This document shows positions 1 to 14,100 of a DNA stretch of 64,000 nucleotides, piece after piece (position 1 is the stretch's first letter; every line of letters begins with the position of its first letter). The DNA is taken from positions 80,598,237 to 80,662,236 of the forward strand of contig JACSVZ010000001.1 of the NCBI GenBank assembly GCA_014706295.1, written 5' to 3'. Under the pieces are notes generated by a model that searched no databases, was not told where the DNA came from, and worked only from the letters and a program-made list of their open reading frames with translations. The DNA is from Lycocorax pyrrhopterus obiensis. Its lineage: Eukaryota > Chordata > Aves > Passeriformes > Paradisaeidae. The position numbers were made by a program, and so were the translations under genes.

Positions 1-1457
1 GAAAAGACGATGAGCTGTGGGCGAAGCTTTGCTGATGGGTGGTGGAGCCTGCAGCTGTCCCCAGGCAGAAGGAGAGGGGCTGCACCAGCCAGAGCTGGTC
101 ATGAAAACAGCAGCTTCTTTCTGCAACGCATTTTAACAGAGCTTCAAGCATGAGTTTGTTCTGCTCTGGACAAAAATAAGTCTTTGAAGTGTTTTTGTGA
201 GATGAAAACAATCTCCAACATTCTTCTTTGAGATAAAAATTAGTCACATTTCCGATTAACTTTTTCAGCTCCTTGAGCCCAGACCTCCACCTTAGGCTCT
301 TATATTTTACTTCCAAACTCACCTGTCATTTCAAAAAGGGATAGATTTGAGAGGAAAACTGTATTCTGTCAGAATTACTCCAAGCTGCTGCACAGGAGCT
401 GGCTGCCAAAAGGGCTTCTTCTGGCTCAAAAATAATTCAGCTTGTTTGTTCTGAATTCTCCTGTTGTATAAGTTGACTTCTCCAAATCTCAGCCTACCAC
501 AACTGCTTGACCCAAGTACAGAGGAACAGCTAACCCCTGGCTACAGATGCTTCTTTTTTACTAATTACAGGGCATAGCTTTCTGAAGAGAAAATAAATTT
601 ATTCTTTTCCTGCCTTTGAAACAGCTCTTTAACTTGCTCTCAGCATTGTGTTCACATACTCAGATAAGCTTCTAAATGTTTTAAAGCATCATCACTTTTG
701 GTTTATACCTCTCCCTGGATATTTGGCTTCTCTAATTCTGTACTTGAGGAAGGAACTGGTTTCACAATTAAGATATGCCACATTTTTTAGGACAGAACCC
801 TAGATTGTATCTTATGTAAGAGTGATTGCTCAAGCCGACCATGTCTGCAGACTGATGAGGTATCCAGAGAACCCATTGCACCAATCCAGATTGACTCGGA
901 CCATTTTGGTAAAAATCACTTTACAGTCAATCTTCCTTGCTCTCTGCGAAAGCGGGAAAAGGAGCATGTTCACTGGCCCCAGTCCCACTTCCCTTCTTTT
1001 GTCATTTTCTGTTCCTCTGCCCAGCAGCATTTCTGAGCATCAGACTTATTTTTATATTCACCCAAGACTTCTGCCAAAGCCTGAATAGAAGCAGAAGCAG
1101 CAGTTACTACACTTTGGAGCTAATTTCTGAAAAAAGTCCTGAAACCACCAGCTTTCTCACCAGAGCTCCTTCAAGCACAACCTACTGCAGACCAACCTAG
1201 AGCTCTCCGGCTGCGCAGGGGGTCTTAAGCAGTTAAAGTTCAAACAGCTGAAGCCTCTTAGTGTCAGAGCAGAGATGTCAGCAAGGACCACCAACCTAAC
1301 AGACACTTCAGGGTTTAGCTGTGCCACTACACCACCACAGTCTTCTGAGGTTATAGCACTCTCACAGCAGGCAACACAGCAAGGACTAAGCAGGTCCATC
1401 ATCTCACAGAATGTATTAATAAGTTTTTGGTAGGAATACACATCTAGATCAGCTTAC
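1..1457 (-). other. PANX1 intron 4 / possible 3' region
   Basis: This lies downstream of the exon 4 donor. The missing last exon should encode about 20 residues and, in mammals, end near LLDSSC. I searched both the sequence and the phase-1 acceptors here and found no convincing match. No repeat is recognised. The exon may be divergent or lie left of the window. Confidence 0.5.
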
Positions 1458-2128
1458 CTCGTAACTCTGTTGCATCTTTTTCCTGCTCTTCTGTAGTTGT
1501 TTCTTCAGGCTTCTCCAACTCAGCGGTCCCTGGCTTCCCATCTATGGTATCAGTCTTAATACTACCCAGGTTTACCAAAAGCTGCATGACATCAAACTTC
1601 TCAGAAACTGCAATGTTCTCCAGCACTTTAAGGCATTTAAATGATTTGAGTTCACTCACATTTTCCTCAAGAAAGAGGAGGTAAAGGCTTAAGTCATCAA
1701 AATGCTTTGACTTAAGCTTCAGAACATCGAAAGTTGGCAAGATTTCATACACTTTGAGAATATCTGAATTCCACCTCCATGGAACAAACATTGCATACAC
1801 TACCAGGGGCATCACCAGCAGATAGACTATCAGGTTAATACAGCTGAGTACCTGGAAGACACCAACAGCAATAAGCTTGCACTGAACCACTTCTGGAACA
1901 GTTGTGTCATTCTTTAAGATCCCAGTTTTGATGGTGCAGAGAAACTCATCACTCAAAGAGGAGAGACTGATGTAGTAGCCCAGATAGAGGCATGCAATGA
2001 AAATAATTACTAGTGTGAGTAAACGGCAGGTAATGTATTTAATTATTAAGCACTTGGAATTCTTTTTTGTCTTCAGGTACTGCTCCACAATTGGGTATTT
2101 AAAGTAGCTTTCAGATATTTCCCACAAA
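1458..2128 (-). CDS. PANX1: PANX1 coding exon 4
   Basis: The largest exon encodes S182 to R405 and the first base of codon 406. It contains transmembrane segments 3 and 4, loop-2 cysteines C246 and C265, N255 in an N-D-T sequon, and most of the cytoplasmic tail with the DTID (375-378) caspase-type site. The acceptor is ctgtttcag. The donor G|GTAAGC leaves phase 1, the same position as the last human junction. The tail downstream of DTID is rich in E and T. Confidence 0.95.
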
Positions 2129-5100
2129 CTGAAACAGAGAGAAAAAAATACCAAATCATGTAGACCAGATGCTGCAGCATTCACATACCTCAAATATGAG
2201 CAGAACCTAGCACTCTAAAAGAGATACAAGATTGGAAACCCTCTTAAAATCATAGAATCACAATATGGTTTGCATTAGAAGGGTTCTTCAAACATCATCT
2301 ATTTCCAACCAATCCCCATGCTCTGCCTAGACCATATTGCTCAGAGCCCCACCTAACCTGGCCTTGAGCACTTCCAGAGATGGGGCATCCACAGCTTCCC
2401 TGGGCAACCTGTGCCAGCCTCACCACCCTCCTAGGGAAGAATTTTTTCCTAATATCTAATCTAAACCTACTTTCTTTCTGTTTAAAGCCATTCCCCCTTG
2501 TCCTATCACTACATGCCCCTCTAAAAACTCCTTCTCCAGTTTTTTTTGTATATCCCTTTTAGGTACAGGAAGGTGCTTTAAGGTCTTGCTGGTCTTGCTT
2601 TAAGGTCTCTTCTCCTCTCCAGGCTGATCAACCCCAGCTTTCTCAGCCTGTACCTGCAGGAGAGGTGTTCCATTCCTCTAATCATCTTGATAATCCTCCT
2701 CTGGACCCACTCCAACATGTTCACACCCTCTTATTGAGGTAAATTAAGGGTAGTTTTATGGAAGTCAATAGAAAACCAACAGAATAGCAGATAAATGAAA
2801 AATATCAACACTCTAATACAGAAAAGTTGCTCAAGAAACGAAAGAGTTCAAACACTGGGAAACGGAAAAAAAAGTATAGCCCTCATGGCAACAAAATATT
2901 TTTGTTCTTTTCCAGTACAAAACAGGTACAGTAAGCAAATCCATGTGGAAAAGCAGACTCCCCAAGCACTTGTTCAACAATAGAACACTAGAAGGCTTTT
3001 CACTTGTCGAGACCTAACTCCACATTTCAAAGAAGAGACCTAAGTCCCCACTGCACTATTTGTACTCCCACATACAGAGAGAAATGTACCCTGACCTAGA
3101 AGAAAGCAGAAACTGGATCTGGTTGGAACAGTGCATCAACTTGATCAGAGGGGGAGGGGGTCACTTTTGTTGGGTTTGATGTTTGGGTTTTTTAATCACT
3201 TTTTTGATCAGAAGCTTTGCAGACCTAGATCTTAAAGGACAGGAGATGACAAGTAACTTGACAGTGTGCAAGCAACTGTCAAGAACATTGAGAACAGAAG
3301 ACTGCAGTATCTCTGTTTTATTACAGTGTGGTGGGCAAAACTATTTAACACCTACTGCAACTAAAGAAATTGGAACATCTCAGGTAATAAGTAATCTGAA
3401 GAGCTCATTACATGTTTTCTTTGAAAAAAGAAAATGGTAAGTTCCAGCTCCAAGTGTCAAAGTAATAATTTCAGATATCATCTTTTTTTAACCAAACTTA
3501 AAACTGTGTCAGGTCACCATTCAAACCTTTGCAATAAATTTCTAAGTGACTACAGATGTCACATCTGTTAAGAACATGAAGAAAAGAGCAGAGAAAACCA
3601 AGCCCCAACATCTCACCTCTGTGTCAAGTTCTCATTAGCAGCTGGAATCAAGTCAGTAGGGTCCCTGGGGTCTCCACTTCGAATGCTATTAGCAGCTTTG
3701 ATTGCCCTGTTATAGGCTTTGTCAAGTTCTTCCATAATAAATTTCAGGTCTGAGGAAAGGTGAGGTGCTGCAGTGAAGCGCCAGAACAAACATGGTAAAT
3801 ACAGCAGGATAGCAACGAGCAGAAGGATGTACGGGAAGAACTGCAGGGAGAAAAAAACCCTGATTAGGCTTCACCTGCATAAGAAATAAGTAAGTCAGCC
3901 AATCATCATCATTCCCCATAAGTATTAGGCTTCCTATAAGCCTATTAAATCCCTATAATTTTATTTAAATCCTTCTAGCAAAACCCAATTTTGTGATTAT
4001 TTGGGATATACAGGGAAGCAAAATCTCTTTTCAGACAGCTCCAGTAACCTTGCTGCTGCTGAGAGGTTCCCCCCACCGAAGGAAAGAAAAAGCGCGCAGA
4101 ATAAAGGTGCCATGATCCTGGTAACATTTTCAATCCTGACAACAATTTCTGCATATTCAGAACTGCTGGAGCTGACATCGAGAAAGACAACATTAACCTG
4201 GGGAAAAACAAATAGCAAAGCAAAGCAGCTATCAGAGGGGCTGACCAAAAGAAGAGGATACTGTCGCCTAACTCCCTCTCCCCAATGTGTCACCATTGCT
4301 CATAGCAACTAAAACACTCCAAACACCAGCAAAATCTCTCCTGCTTTCCATTAGCTGTCAGGAGGTTAATAATAGAGCTGTTACATGCTCTCCGTGCCTG
4401 GAAACACACATGTTCATAGTGCACGACATACAGTGACTATAAAGCATGTAAATGTGGCTGTAATACTTCAGGGTATTTAAATATTCTCAGATAACATCTA
4501 AATGGAAACCAACACACAGCATCAGAATGGTCTGGTGTTAACACAGCACTGAGAAGTCAGCCCTTACATGGTCACCACTGCTTAGGGAAAGGGCTGAAGC
4601 AGGTATAAAATACAGGTTTGAAGTTTTTCTGTCTTTCTTCTACTCATCAACAAGTAGCTTTTGTCATGAGATTTTAACTCTAATTCCTTCCAGCTGCAGG
4701 AAAGATGGTGTTTTCTATCTACTCTGACATTATATTCAAAGTATAAAATCATACATAACATTACCCTTACAGAGACATGATGAAAGACCTGGTTAGACAA
4801 GCAGTTAGTTACTGAAATGTGCTGCAAATTCAGCCACCCTCTAATTCATTACATTCAGCTTTTGATAGCAAGCAGACTTAAATCCAGCATCAGTTCCTAA
4901 GGAAAATTTAAATTAGTTGAGGTGAACAAATACGAAACAGATGTAAGACATCACAAGTGCTACAGCCATGTGCATATGCACATTCATTGGCAAAGCCAGT
5001 GGAGATTTTTAGAGCAAGCTTGAACTGAAGGCATTAATCAGTGCAAGTGGAAAAGCTACACGTACATTTGTAGGTATTTAACAAGATGAAAATCTGGACC

Positions 5101-8100
5101 TAATGTTACTGTGTTAACTTGTGTTTGCATTAATCAAGAGAGATTAAAGTTTTGCATGCACAAAGTAAGTAATTTGACGTTATGGAACATTTTATTCAGG
5201 AAAATTACTTCTAATATCACCTACCATTAAAGCAAAATCCTGTGTTATTACTGGCAGTAGGAATGCATATGATGTATTAGATCTTAAATGACTGACTTCC
5301 CCTACCCACAGCAGCCCAAAAAAACTGTGCAGAGCTCTGCCCTCAGTACTGCTTCTCTTTCCTCTTTGCACACAACAGGTAATGTCAGGTCATCTTCCTT
5401 CTTCCAGGTCTTGCCTTTCCAATTGAGATGGAAAGCTCTGGCATGTCCAATGTGTTTTGGACATCTCATCAACAGCACAAGAATTTGCTCTTCTTATTTA
5501 TCACTGTGGACAATGCCACCAGGTCTGACTCCTGGTGCCTTGGTTTACCCAAAACTTCATGGTTTCATGTCCAGGCTCTATCAGTCCTCTGAATTCTGTA
5601 TTATGTAGAAATAGAAACGACCTGTCTTCGAACCCATCTTAAACTTATCTAAGCTACTCTAAGCTGCTGCAACACCTCTTCTGTAGGTCTTAACAAATGC
5701 TTAAGATTGCCTGTATAGCTGCAAAGCCTGTTTGACTTCACTTACACCTGTGTCACACACCTCTGAGCTACCTTCCACTGGTGTCAGGTGGGGAAAGAAA
5801 CAAGAAAGACACATCTGATTTAGTAAGGAGCAACCAAAGCTCCTTACATTGGTTTATACCTCTCGGGTTTAGTACTCACTCATTTCAAATTTTACCAGCA
5901 TAAGAAGATTTATGAATTCCCTTTGTGACCCTCAAAACTGGAACTGCCATCAGCAATACCCTATATAACCCTAAAGATCTCTTTACCCTGCATCCTACAT
6001 GACACGTGGTAAGAGGCAAGGTAGTTGTCACACTGAAGTCACAGCCCAAAACCTCCATTTTTAGTCTCCTTGTCTTCCTTTATACATTAAAAAAATTCTG
6101 CACTTGTGCAGCACATTGGCATCAGCTCTCCTGCTCTGTTCCAGATGTCCTCCAATGTCCCCCTCTCCCCAACACTGTTACGCTGTTGCCTTACAAAAAC
6201 CAGCCTCTGCCATCTTCCCTTGCACCTCCTCCTCTCCCCAGCTCCTTCACCACTGCCTCCTCACCTAGAAGCATCATACTGCTGGGGAAAAGGCACATTT
6301 GTCATGCATTTGCTGGGCTTTCCCTTGCCAGGCTCTCATCACTCCCAAAGCTGTAGCTTATGGCAGCATAAGCAAACACTATGCAACTCTTTTTTGAATG
6401 GTCTCAAAACCAGAGCAGCAACATGATCATTAGTCCAGCTCTTTTTGTTTGCAAACAAAAGCCTGCATTTGTCAGCTCCTCCATGGCACTTGATGCACAA
6501 CTCCATCCTTCTCAGACCCTGGCTTTTTTAAAAATGAAAGATATGCTTGTTCTATTTGTTAACAGTAGGCTTAGATAACCAGCAAATTGTTTTGAATCAT
6601 TAAAATTTAAGGCCTTGAATGACAGGCAGAAGTGAAAATGCAAAGTCATCTGGCATGAATCCTAGGTTTCAGAACAACAGACTTGGTTTGTCCAGCTCCT
6701 CTGACTACATTTGACAGTCAAACATAACGACTTCCCATTTTTAGAAGAGGACTCTGTGGTATTCGTGCACAGACGAGCACGTGCCATCGGCCTTTCTTTC
6801 ATGGTTTATGCTTTTACGGTTTATTTGCTCCCAAGGCGCCGAACACGCAAGGAGAAAATGCTACTTCAGTCTTGGGTAGTTTGTAGTATGGAAGTAAAAG
6901 GAAGTGTCACCGATCCCAAGAACTGTATTGCCAAAGGTATGCCAGACAAAGATACTGGCCCACAAGTAAAACTCAAGTTTTTCCTTTGCTGTGTATTATC
7001 AAGTTCCTTTTCAACATATTCAGTACGAGACTGACAAAACGGGTGGTGGGTGCAGCAGGAACTCAAACTGCAGTGCCCTGTATGTTTTCTGCTAAGTATT
7101 GCTGAGCTCCTGAAAGCTAAGGATGATGGAAGCAGGTTGTCCTGCCTTGCTTGGCCCTTAGTCTGATGTCACACTGGGGGGACAGCAGGGTCCCAAGGAA
7201 GCAGAGCACTTGGAAGCCAAGAGGCTGCTCCTTGTTCTGTACTGCTGCAGTAGCCTTTGAACCCTGTGCACACTTCAGGCCGTTAAAGTAAATTTGTTAG
7301 TACTCAGCTGCTGTTCAGCAAGAACACATGCATGGGTACAGAAGAAGAGGCGTTTGAGCAGTCCATTTGCAGAAGCACATAAGGTGTTGAAATCACAAAA
7401 CTTTCTTTCAAAGATGCATTAGCACCACACTCTCCCAAAGTGAAAGATAAAATCAGACTAAAGCACAAAACAGTCTGTCATCACCAGCTTCAACTGTGCT
7501 AAGATGAAGTAAATACACAGCAAATAAGTTTAAAGGGCATTTCAAATAACTGCTTTATAACCTCAAATATGCTTTTATCATGCAAAAAAAAAAAACCAGC
7601 TGGAATTGGTGGAGTGATGCAAAGGGCATTTTCAAGGACCTAATCTACGGAAAGCTTGCCAGGGTCTGGATAAAAACGGCTGGAAGAAGATGAAAATAAC
7701 TTTAATGGCATTTAGAAAACAACAGCTTTCTAATTTATTGCCTCTTCAGTCCTTATTTCCTCTGGGCAAACACTATACAAGTGACTGAAAGCATTCTGAC
7801 TTCCACCCACCTGACCATGGTCAAAGAGTAACTTTCAGTACAATAGCACAAAACTTTAGCTGCACAGGTCTGGATAACAGCTTTGAGAAAATTAATTAGC
7901 ACACAATATTCAACAAAGAATGAAGCACTGAAGTGCCTTCACTCATTTGACTTTAAAATACATGAACATGGTGACGTGTCTCCCTCTTCAGCTCCAATTT
8001 TCTATTTGTCTCTGGAAAGAGCCCAAGCAAAGGCAATAAGCCCCTAACAGGCTAATGACAGTAATTACATGTTTCCAGAAGCGAATGCATTTAAATCCCT

Positions 8101-11100
8101 TTGGATATGACCCTATTCCTGTTTGCAGCAATGGGAGGTGTCTCATTGGCGTTCAGCAGAAACAGCTACAAGTGACTCATCATTCTGATTGAGATTCTAT
8201 CCCATCTCCAAACCTACAAGTGAATTTCAAACCCTCTGTGACCTTTATCCCACCTGTTACATACTTTCTGTTTTGATATAGCTTCAAAACTGTATTTCTC
8301 CAGTTTCAATCACCTCAAGCCATAATCACCAGTGGAGGCTGTGATGCCTGTATCCAGTTTATTCTGGACTTTGGGGGACAGATGGCAATGTGGTAGTCAA
8401 GGGCTGCCTGGAACAGTGACCCACACCTCTTGCTGGTGTACAAAGATGACTACAAGTCAATCATCATACTGTAAAAGCAGTGGGCAGCCCAGGGCCTGTT
8501 GAGCTTTCCTGCACAGCTGCAGGCTGCATGCCAGGTTCTCCCCTTGAGATGGGATACCTCTCAAGGTTGCTCCTCAAGGCTGAGAGATTCCTTGCTGTAA
8601 CACGCTATCTGTAAGTGATTAACAGCATGATAAACCTTGAAATCTTACCTAAGCGATATAAAGGATTGACAGTGCACACATAATCCTTTAGACATAAACT
8701 GCTGACAAGTCTGGGACTAAGCTGGAATCCAGGCATACCTGAACTCCCCTCTGAGAAGGGGGTTAGAACCCAAAGGAGTCCTTTCTGAACCTCATGACTC
8801 AACAGGAGGGTCTCCCTAGCAATTCTCATTCTATCCTCCATGTACTAAATAATGAAGTGCATCTTCCCACTGGGTCTTGTTAAACCACTGTAACATTTAC
8901 CATTGAACTGCAATAGCTCACTGTTTTCTATCAACACATTGTTGCCTCTCTCTTATGAGCGAAGTGGATGACTCCATCTGCAACAGACTGGAGTAGTTCT
9001 AACACTACACTTTCAAGGAATTATTTATAAATGCATCTGCGTATGAGTTTCCTTGCTCTGACAGCCCTTAATCTCTCTGGGTAGGGTTTACAGGTGAAAC
9101 ATGAGGAGCCCTCAACTAAGAAATTGTACAAACAACAAGTAACTGGAACCAGGTAACAATCATGATTATAACTGTACCATCAATACAATGAATAACCTCA
9201 AGGCTTGTTTTTGTGTATTCACAGACAAGTGATTCAAAGAACAACTCAAGGGTTCATGGTAAATCCTACCGCTTTTACAAAAAGCGAGGGTTTTCAATGA
9301 CTTAATGTCACTTCATGCATACAAAGACTGCAGACCCACTCTCTGTAAGCAATGCTTTCAGCAGGTCCCAAAGCACTTGTCCTGCACTTTGAGATCTGAG
9401 CAAGGCAACTGACCTCTCCTGTGTGGCTGTGCAACATGTGAAGACCTCTTCTTTCAACACTCAGATGAGTTGTTTGCCTGCATTTCACACGAGTACAAAT
9501 CCCCTTCTTCTGAAAAACCATCTACTCCCTTAACTTCTACTTTGCTTACCTGTATCTTCTTCTTTGCTTCTCCCCATTTAATAGCAGACTAGAAAATACA
9601 GTAACTTAAAAAATCTTTAGAAAACTCTTGATCACAGGCAGCTCCATCCTAGCAATCCAAATTTCAGGGCTATAAAGTGGTCATCTCTCAGTGTTCAACT
9701 ACCCCTCAACTTGCTTGGTTGCTATCAAGAGCCAGTAAGATGATGCTCACTGCTCTCCTACTTGAGTTTTTATAAATTTTTCTGTGCACTATGGATTAAA
9801 AGGGCTTCACAGTGCAGTCTCCTCCTCTCCTTCTCAACAAGACTGAAAGGACTGCCCACACACAAAGGCCAAAAGCTTCTCTTTTCCTTCCTGTTAAGGA
9901 TCAAGACAAGTTTTAACAAAATAACTTGGCAGGTGGAGCACTCATCTTTAGAGACAACAAGCCAACTATCTGCACCGGGTGGGCAAATACAAAACCGCTC
10001 CGTTCCCCATCACCACTGGCTGTCTCTCTTTACCACACACCTCTAGAAACCCGTATCTCTGTTCTGACACTTCAGACAGACACAAGAAACCTCTTAAGGG
10101 AATAAAACCTGAATGGAAAATCCTGTAAGAAAACAGAGGCAACAAAAGAGTGAAGCCTGACCAGAGTAAGTTTTGTCAATGACAAACCTGAAGAGGTTTG
10201 TCAGAGGACTCAATGATATAATCATTTTGACAGATCTTTCACTGACAAAGAGGAGGAAATCTTAGCATTAAACTAAGAATGCAGGCAGGACCTACCACAG
10301 TCTCTTCTTTATATTTATCTATCTGCAGGTATTTTGTTTATTGAATTGTGCATTTTAGTACACAACTCATTTTGCTTCCTGCTAAGGGTTATCCAGTGTG
10401 AAGAGTTTCCAGGATCACTGTAAATTTTGGAACTTCTGCTCTCCATGGAGAGGGGTCCTGGGCACCCTCTAGGAGCACACTGAGCACTGGAGAGTCAACA
10501 AAGCCAGAAGGTTGCAGTATGCTCCTTCTCAGTTTCCAAACTGATAAATTCAACCCCTGGGAGAGATCTAGTGCAGAAAGGACAGCCAGTAAAGGTGCCA
10601 AGCTTTGGGGAGTGCCCAGAACTGAAACTTACATTTTACTGTTCAAAAAACCAAAAATCCCAGAGCAAACCTGAACTCTGAAATAGGAGGGAAATACGAA
10701 GGTTTCAGGTTTTCTGTAATGCATCCTGGGTTTGATAATCCTCCAGAGCAACCAGATGCTGAGAACAAAAGCAGTGCAGGTTGCTACAAGCTGGCTTCTT
10801 CACCAAAGAGCTACCTGCTCCTGCTTCCCCTCTGTACCACACTGAGCACTGCCCCAGGAGGCAGTACTTCTGACAGAGCACAGAGAGCATGCCAAAAGGA
10901 AATCCATCCATTTTAATCAAGAATGGGGCCTACAATCTCATTCCCCCAAATCCATAATATAATGCCTCCTTAAGCATTTTTTATGGAGCCTTCCAGCATG
11001 CCAATACAGTGAGATACTAAGTGAGTCAAAGTTTTGGAAAGAACCTGAGATACCCTGCAAATAAAAGCTCTGCTTCTCAGGAAGCAGAAGAAAAGCTTTA

Positions 11101-14100
11101 AGTGTTGTTTTAAGAAGAACTGGGCCTAACGATCCCTACTGTCCCTCTGTGTGCATCCCTGTCCCCGACTGCAGAGTCAGATCTCCATTGACCTGAGCAC
11201 AGGAAGTCTCCCTTTTCTCCTCAACATCACTGTGCTCCCAAAAGGCTCTGCTCTGCCCATTTTCAAAATGATCATCTAGCCAAAATCTGCAGAGCAATGA
11301 GCTTGTACATACTTTGCAGTGCAAGATTCGGAAGACAACACAAGTAAGCCCTGTTTTCCTGCAGAAGTGATCCCAAGCCACCCAGCAGCTGTTGGCCCTG
11401 GATGCAAAGAACAGCCTTCAGATACCACAGTGGGAGCCAAAGTTCACTGTTAAACAGCTGTAATGCCACTCCTTCCCTGTAAACTTGTAAAGCATGGAGG
11501 CTGATGAACAACCAGAAGTATACTAGTTAACACTGACCTCCAAAGAGCATCTGCAGCTCCCAGTGTCTGGATCAGAAGGGTGGGTGGCTAATCATGGATC
11601 TAGGAGGCTAAGATGAGGCGCCAGCCTCTGTTACAGCCTCTGGCTCAGCTGTTCAGATGCACTTCCTGCAGACAGTTTGCAGGGCATTTACAAGGAAACA
11701 TCATATACCATTAAGCTGTCATGGGAGGAACTGCAGCAATTTCTGATACAGCACTAGTTAGAAAATTAACATGGGCTGCATCATAAAAGTATGAGTGCTT
11801 AAGCTATTTGTGGCTGGCAAACAAGCAGACTTAGTGCTATCAGCAGGTGACTATTACAAGAAATTCAACAGAAAGTATTTCGGTAATGAACTCATTCCCT
11901 CAAGAGAAAGGGGCAGCAAACTATCCAGGTTTGCAGGTGGAGTTTGCAGCCATGCAAGATACCTGCACTGTGATATATTCCAGCAGCTTCAACTGGCCTC
12001 TGTAGAAGGTCTGAAGTGGAGCCCTAACTGTGCAAGGAAGAGTTCAGGCTAGAAACCAACAAGTCTGGCTTCAACATTCATGAAACACACACCGACTAAC
12101 AGGTCAAGGTTATTAGTGGAGATAACTGGGGAAGCCAGCAGTAAATCCTCAATTAGTGATTTGAGTCAGCAAACAAATCAGAAACAGCCTTGAACAGTCT
12201 CTCAGAGAAGATACCACCAGATGACTGTGTAAGAAAACCTGAGGCTCAGGATACAGCAGCAAAAGCCAGAAATACAGGTGCTGCAGGTCCCATACCTAAG
12301 CTCCCTCTAGCACTAGGTTCTCCTCTACTCCCAGATGCCAGGAGTTTACTTGCTGGGACAGGTAATAAAAGGGCTGAGGAAGGCAGAACACAAATTTGCA
12401 GAGCCCAACAGCATTTCTTACTTTGTCATGAGCACTGTTCAAGCAGGCTGAAGCTGCCTCTCGAGTTGAGTCAGCTCCAGGCATTGGCATGGCATTAACT
12501 CAGTGTGCAACTCCTGCCAATCCTCAGCTAACTGCTTTGAGCCAGCTCAAGTATCTTAAAACCTACTGCACTTTTAACCCATAAAATGAGTCTCTTTCTG
12601 TGCATTCAATATGATGCTGCTTTACCTGATGCAGTGAAAGCCAGCTCACAGTTTGCCTGTGGACATGCAGGAGAGCATGCTGAAGACAGGGGTTAAACCT
12701 GTTGGTACCAGTGATTAACTTAATCTCTCCCAAAATGTCTATCTGCCATAAGTCTCACTGCATGCACAACTGGCCAAGAATAACACAATCAAAATAAAAA
12801 ATGTTTTTATTACCCTGTTTTGCTAAAATAAGCTTTTGATACAAGCATCAAGGCAGTTGTTGTGTCCTGTATTCCAGTTTTAAAATGGTTCCTGGCTAAA
12901 GCCAGGTGAAGCATTCACCCCAGGGCAACACAGCAACATTAACATTACTCTTGTGTCAGATAACTGGTGACCCTTTATTTAAAAGGAGAAAATACCTTCT
13001 CTAGTACTACCCCTCTTTGGAAGTAAGGGAAAGAAAACATTCTAAAAATAGAGAGTTAAGTCAAAGCCAAGGACTACAGCAGAGCAGAGGAGCAAGAAAA
13101 GTGAGGCAAAGGTAGGTTTCTATGTGGGAATAACTTTGCCAGGAGATGGAGACCTATACATACTTTATGCAGCCACAGGGGTATGTTTTCTAAGTTGTTG
13201 TGGGATGGTTGCTTCTGCTGCACAGCTGCCCAGCAGTAGGAGTCCACATAAGCAGCTTGTCGCCAGGAGAAAGAGCTGGGTGCAAAACAGTTTATCTGAG
13301 TACCTGGGAAAAAAAAGCAACAGTTATTGCATCCTCAAAAGATTAAAAAAAAAGAAGAAAACAAGTTTAGGAAAAAAAGCACACACTTAAGATGTTATGG
13401 TATCCAAAGTTCTCAGGTTAAGCGATCAGACAAAGCACAGCAGTTCTGCAGGAAGGAGGGTCACTGAGGTCCCACTGCACCCAAAGGCTGCAACTCCCAT
13501 AGGGATCCATCTAAGGATGTCTCCCTAAGGGCTGAGACAGCATATTAGAAGTACCTATCTTGTGGGCCTACTTCCATAAGTTTTGTGGGGAATGTGACCT
13601 TAAAGACCTTTCTCACTTGCACTTAACTCAGGTTGGCCAAAGGGGAACTAACAGATACAAAGTGTGACCGGATCAGGCCTGAGGCAACAAATGCCATCAC
13701 ATCCCATTGTGTCACAATTTCCCAAAAGCACAACCTACAGCTCATATGTCTGTTGTAACAAGACCTCAAACACCATTCTTGCAGCCCAGCAGTTCTTGCA
13801 ATGACGGAAGGGCAGCTTTTCCCAGGGTGCTGCCACTTCTTCTGCCTCTGAGTCTGCAAATTATTTTGAGGGATTCAAGTCATATCTGTGGAAACAAGGA
13901 TTTCCCTGTAACTTTTGGCAGAGAAATTGTGGCTTCAGACACCCCCAAAGGGTGCCAGGCCCCTCCTCACCAGTGCAGTGACCTCCTGCATCCAAGATTA
14001 TGCATAACACTGTCATCCCCATTCATTCCCAGGGCCTCTTCAGCTGCTCAAGAGCTTCAAATGCAGATCAAGGCCCTAAGTGACAGCAAGGGCACCTACT

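Noticed and set aside
1390..1420. Possible PANX1 last exon after the acceptor ctgtgag near 1405
   Set aside because: In phase 1 it gives only a few codons before a stop and lacks any likeness to the mammalian tail.
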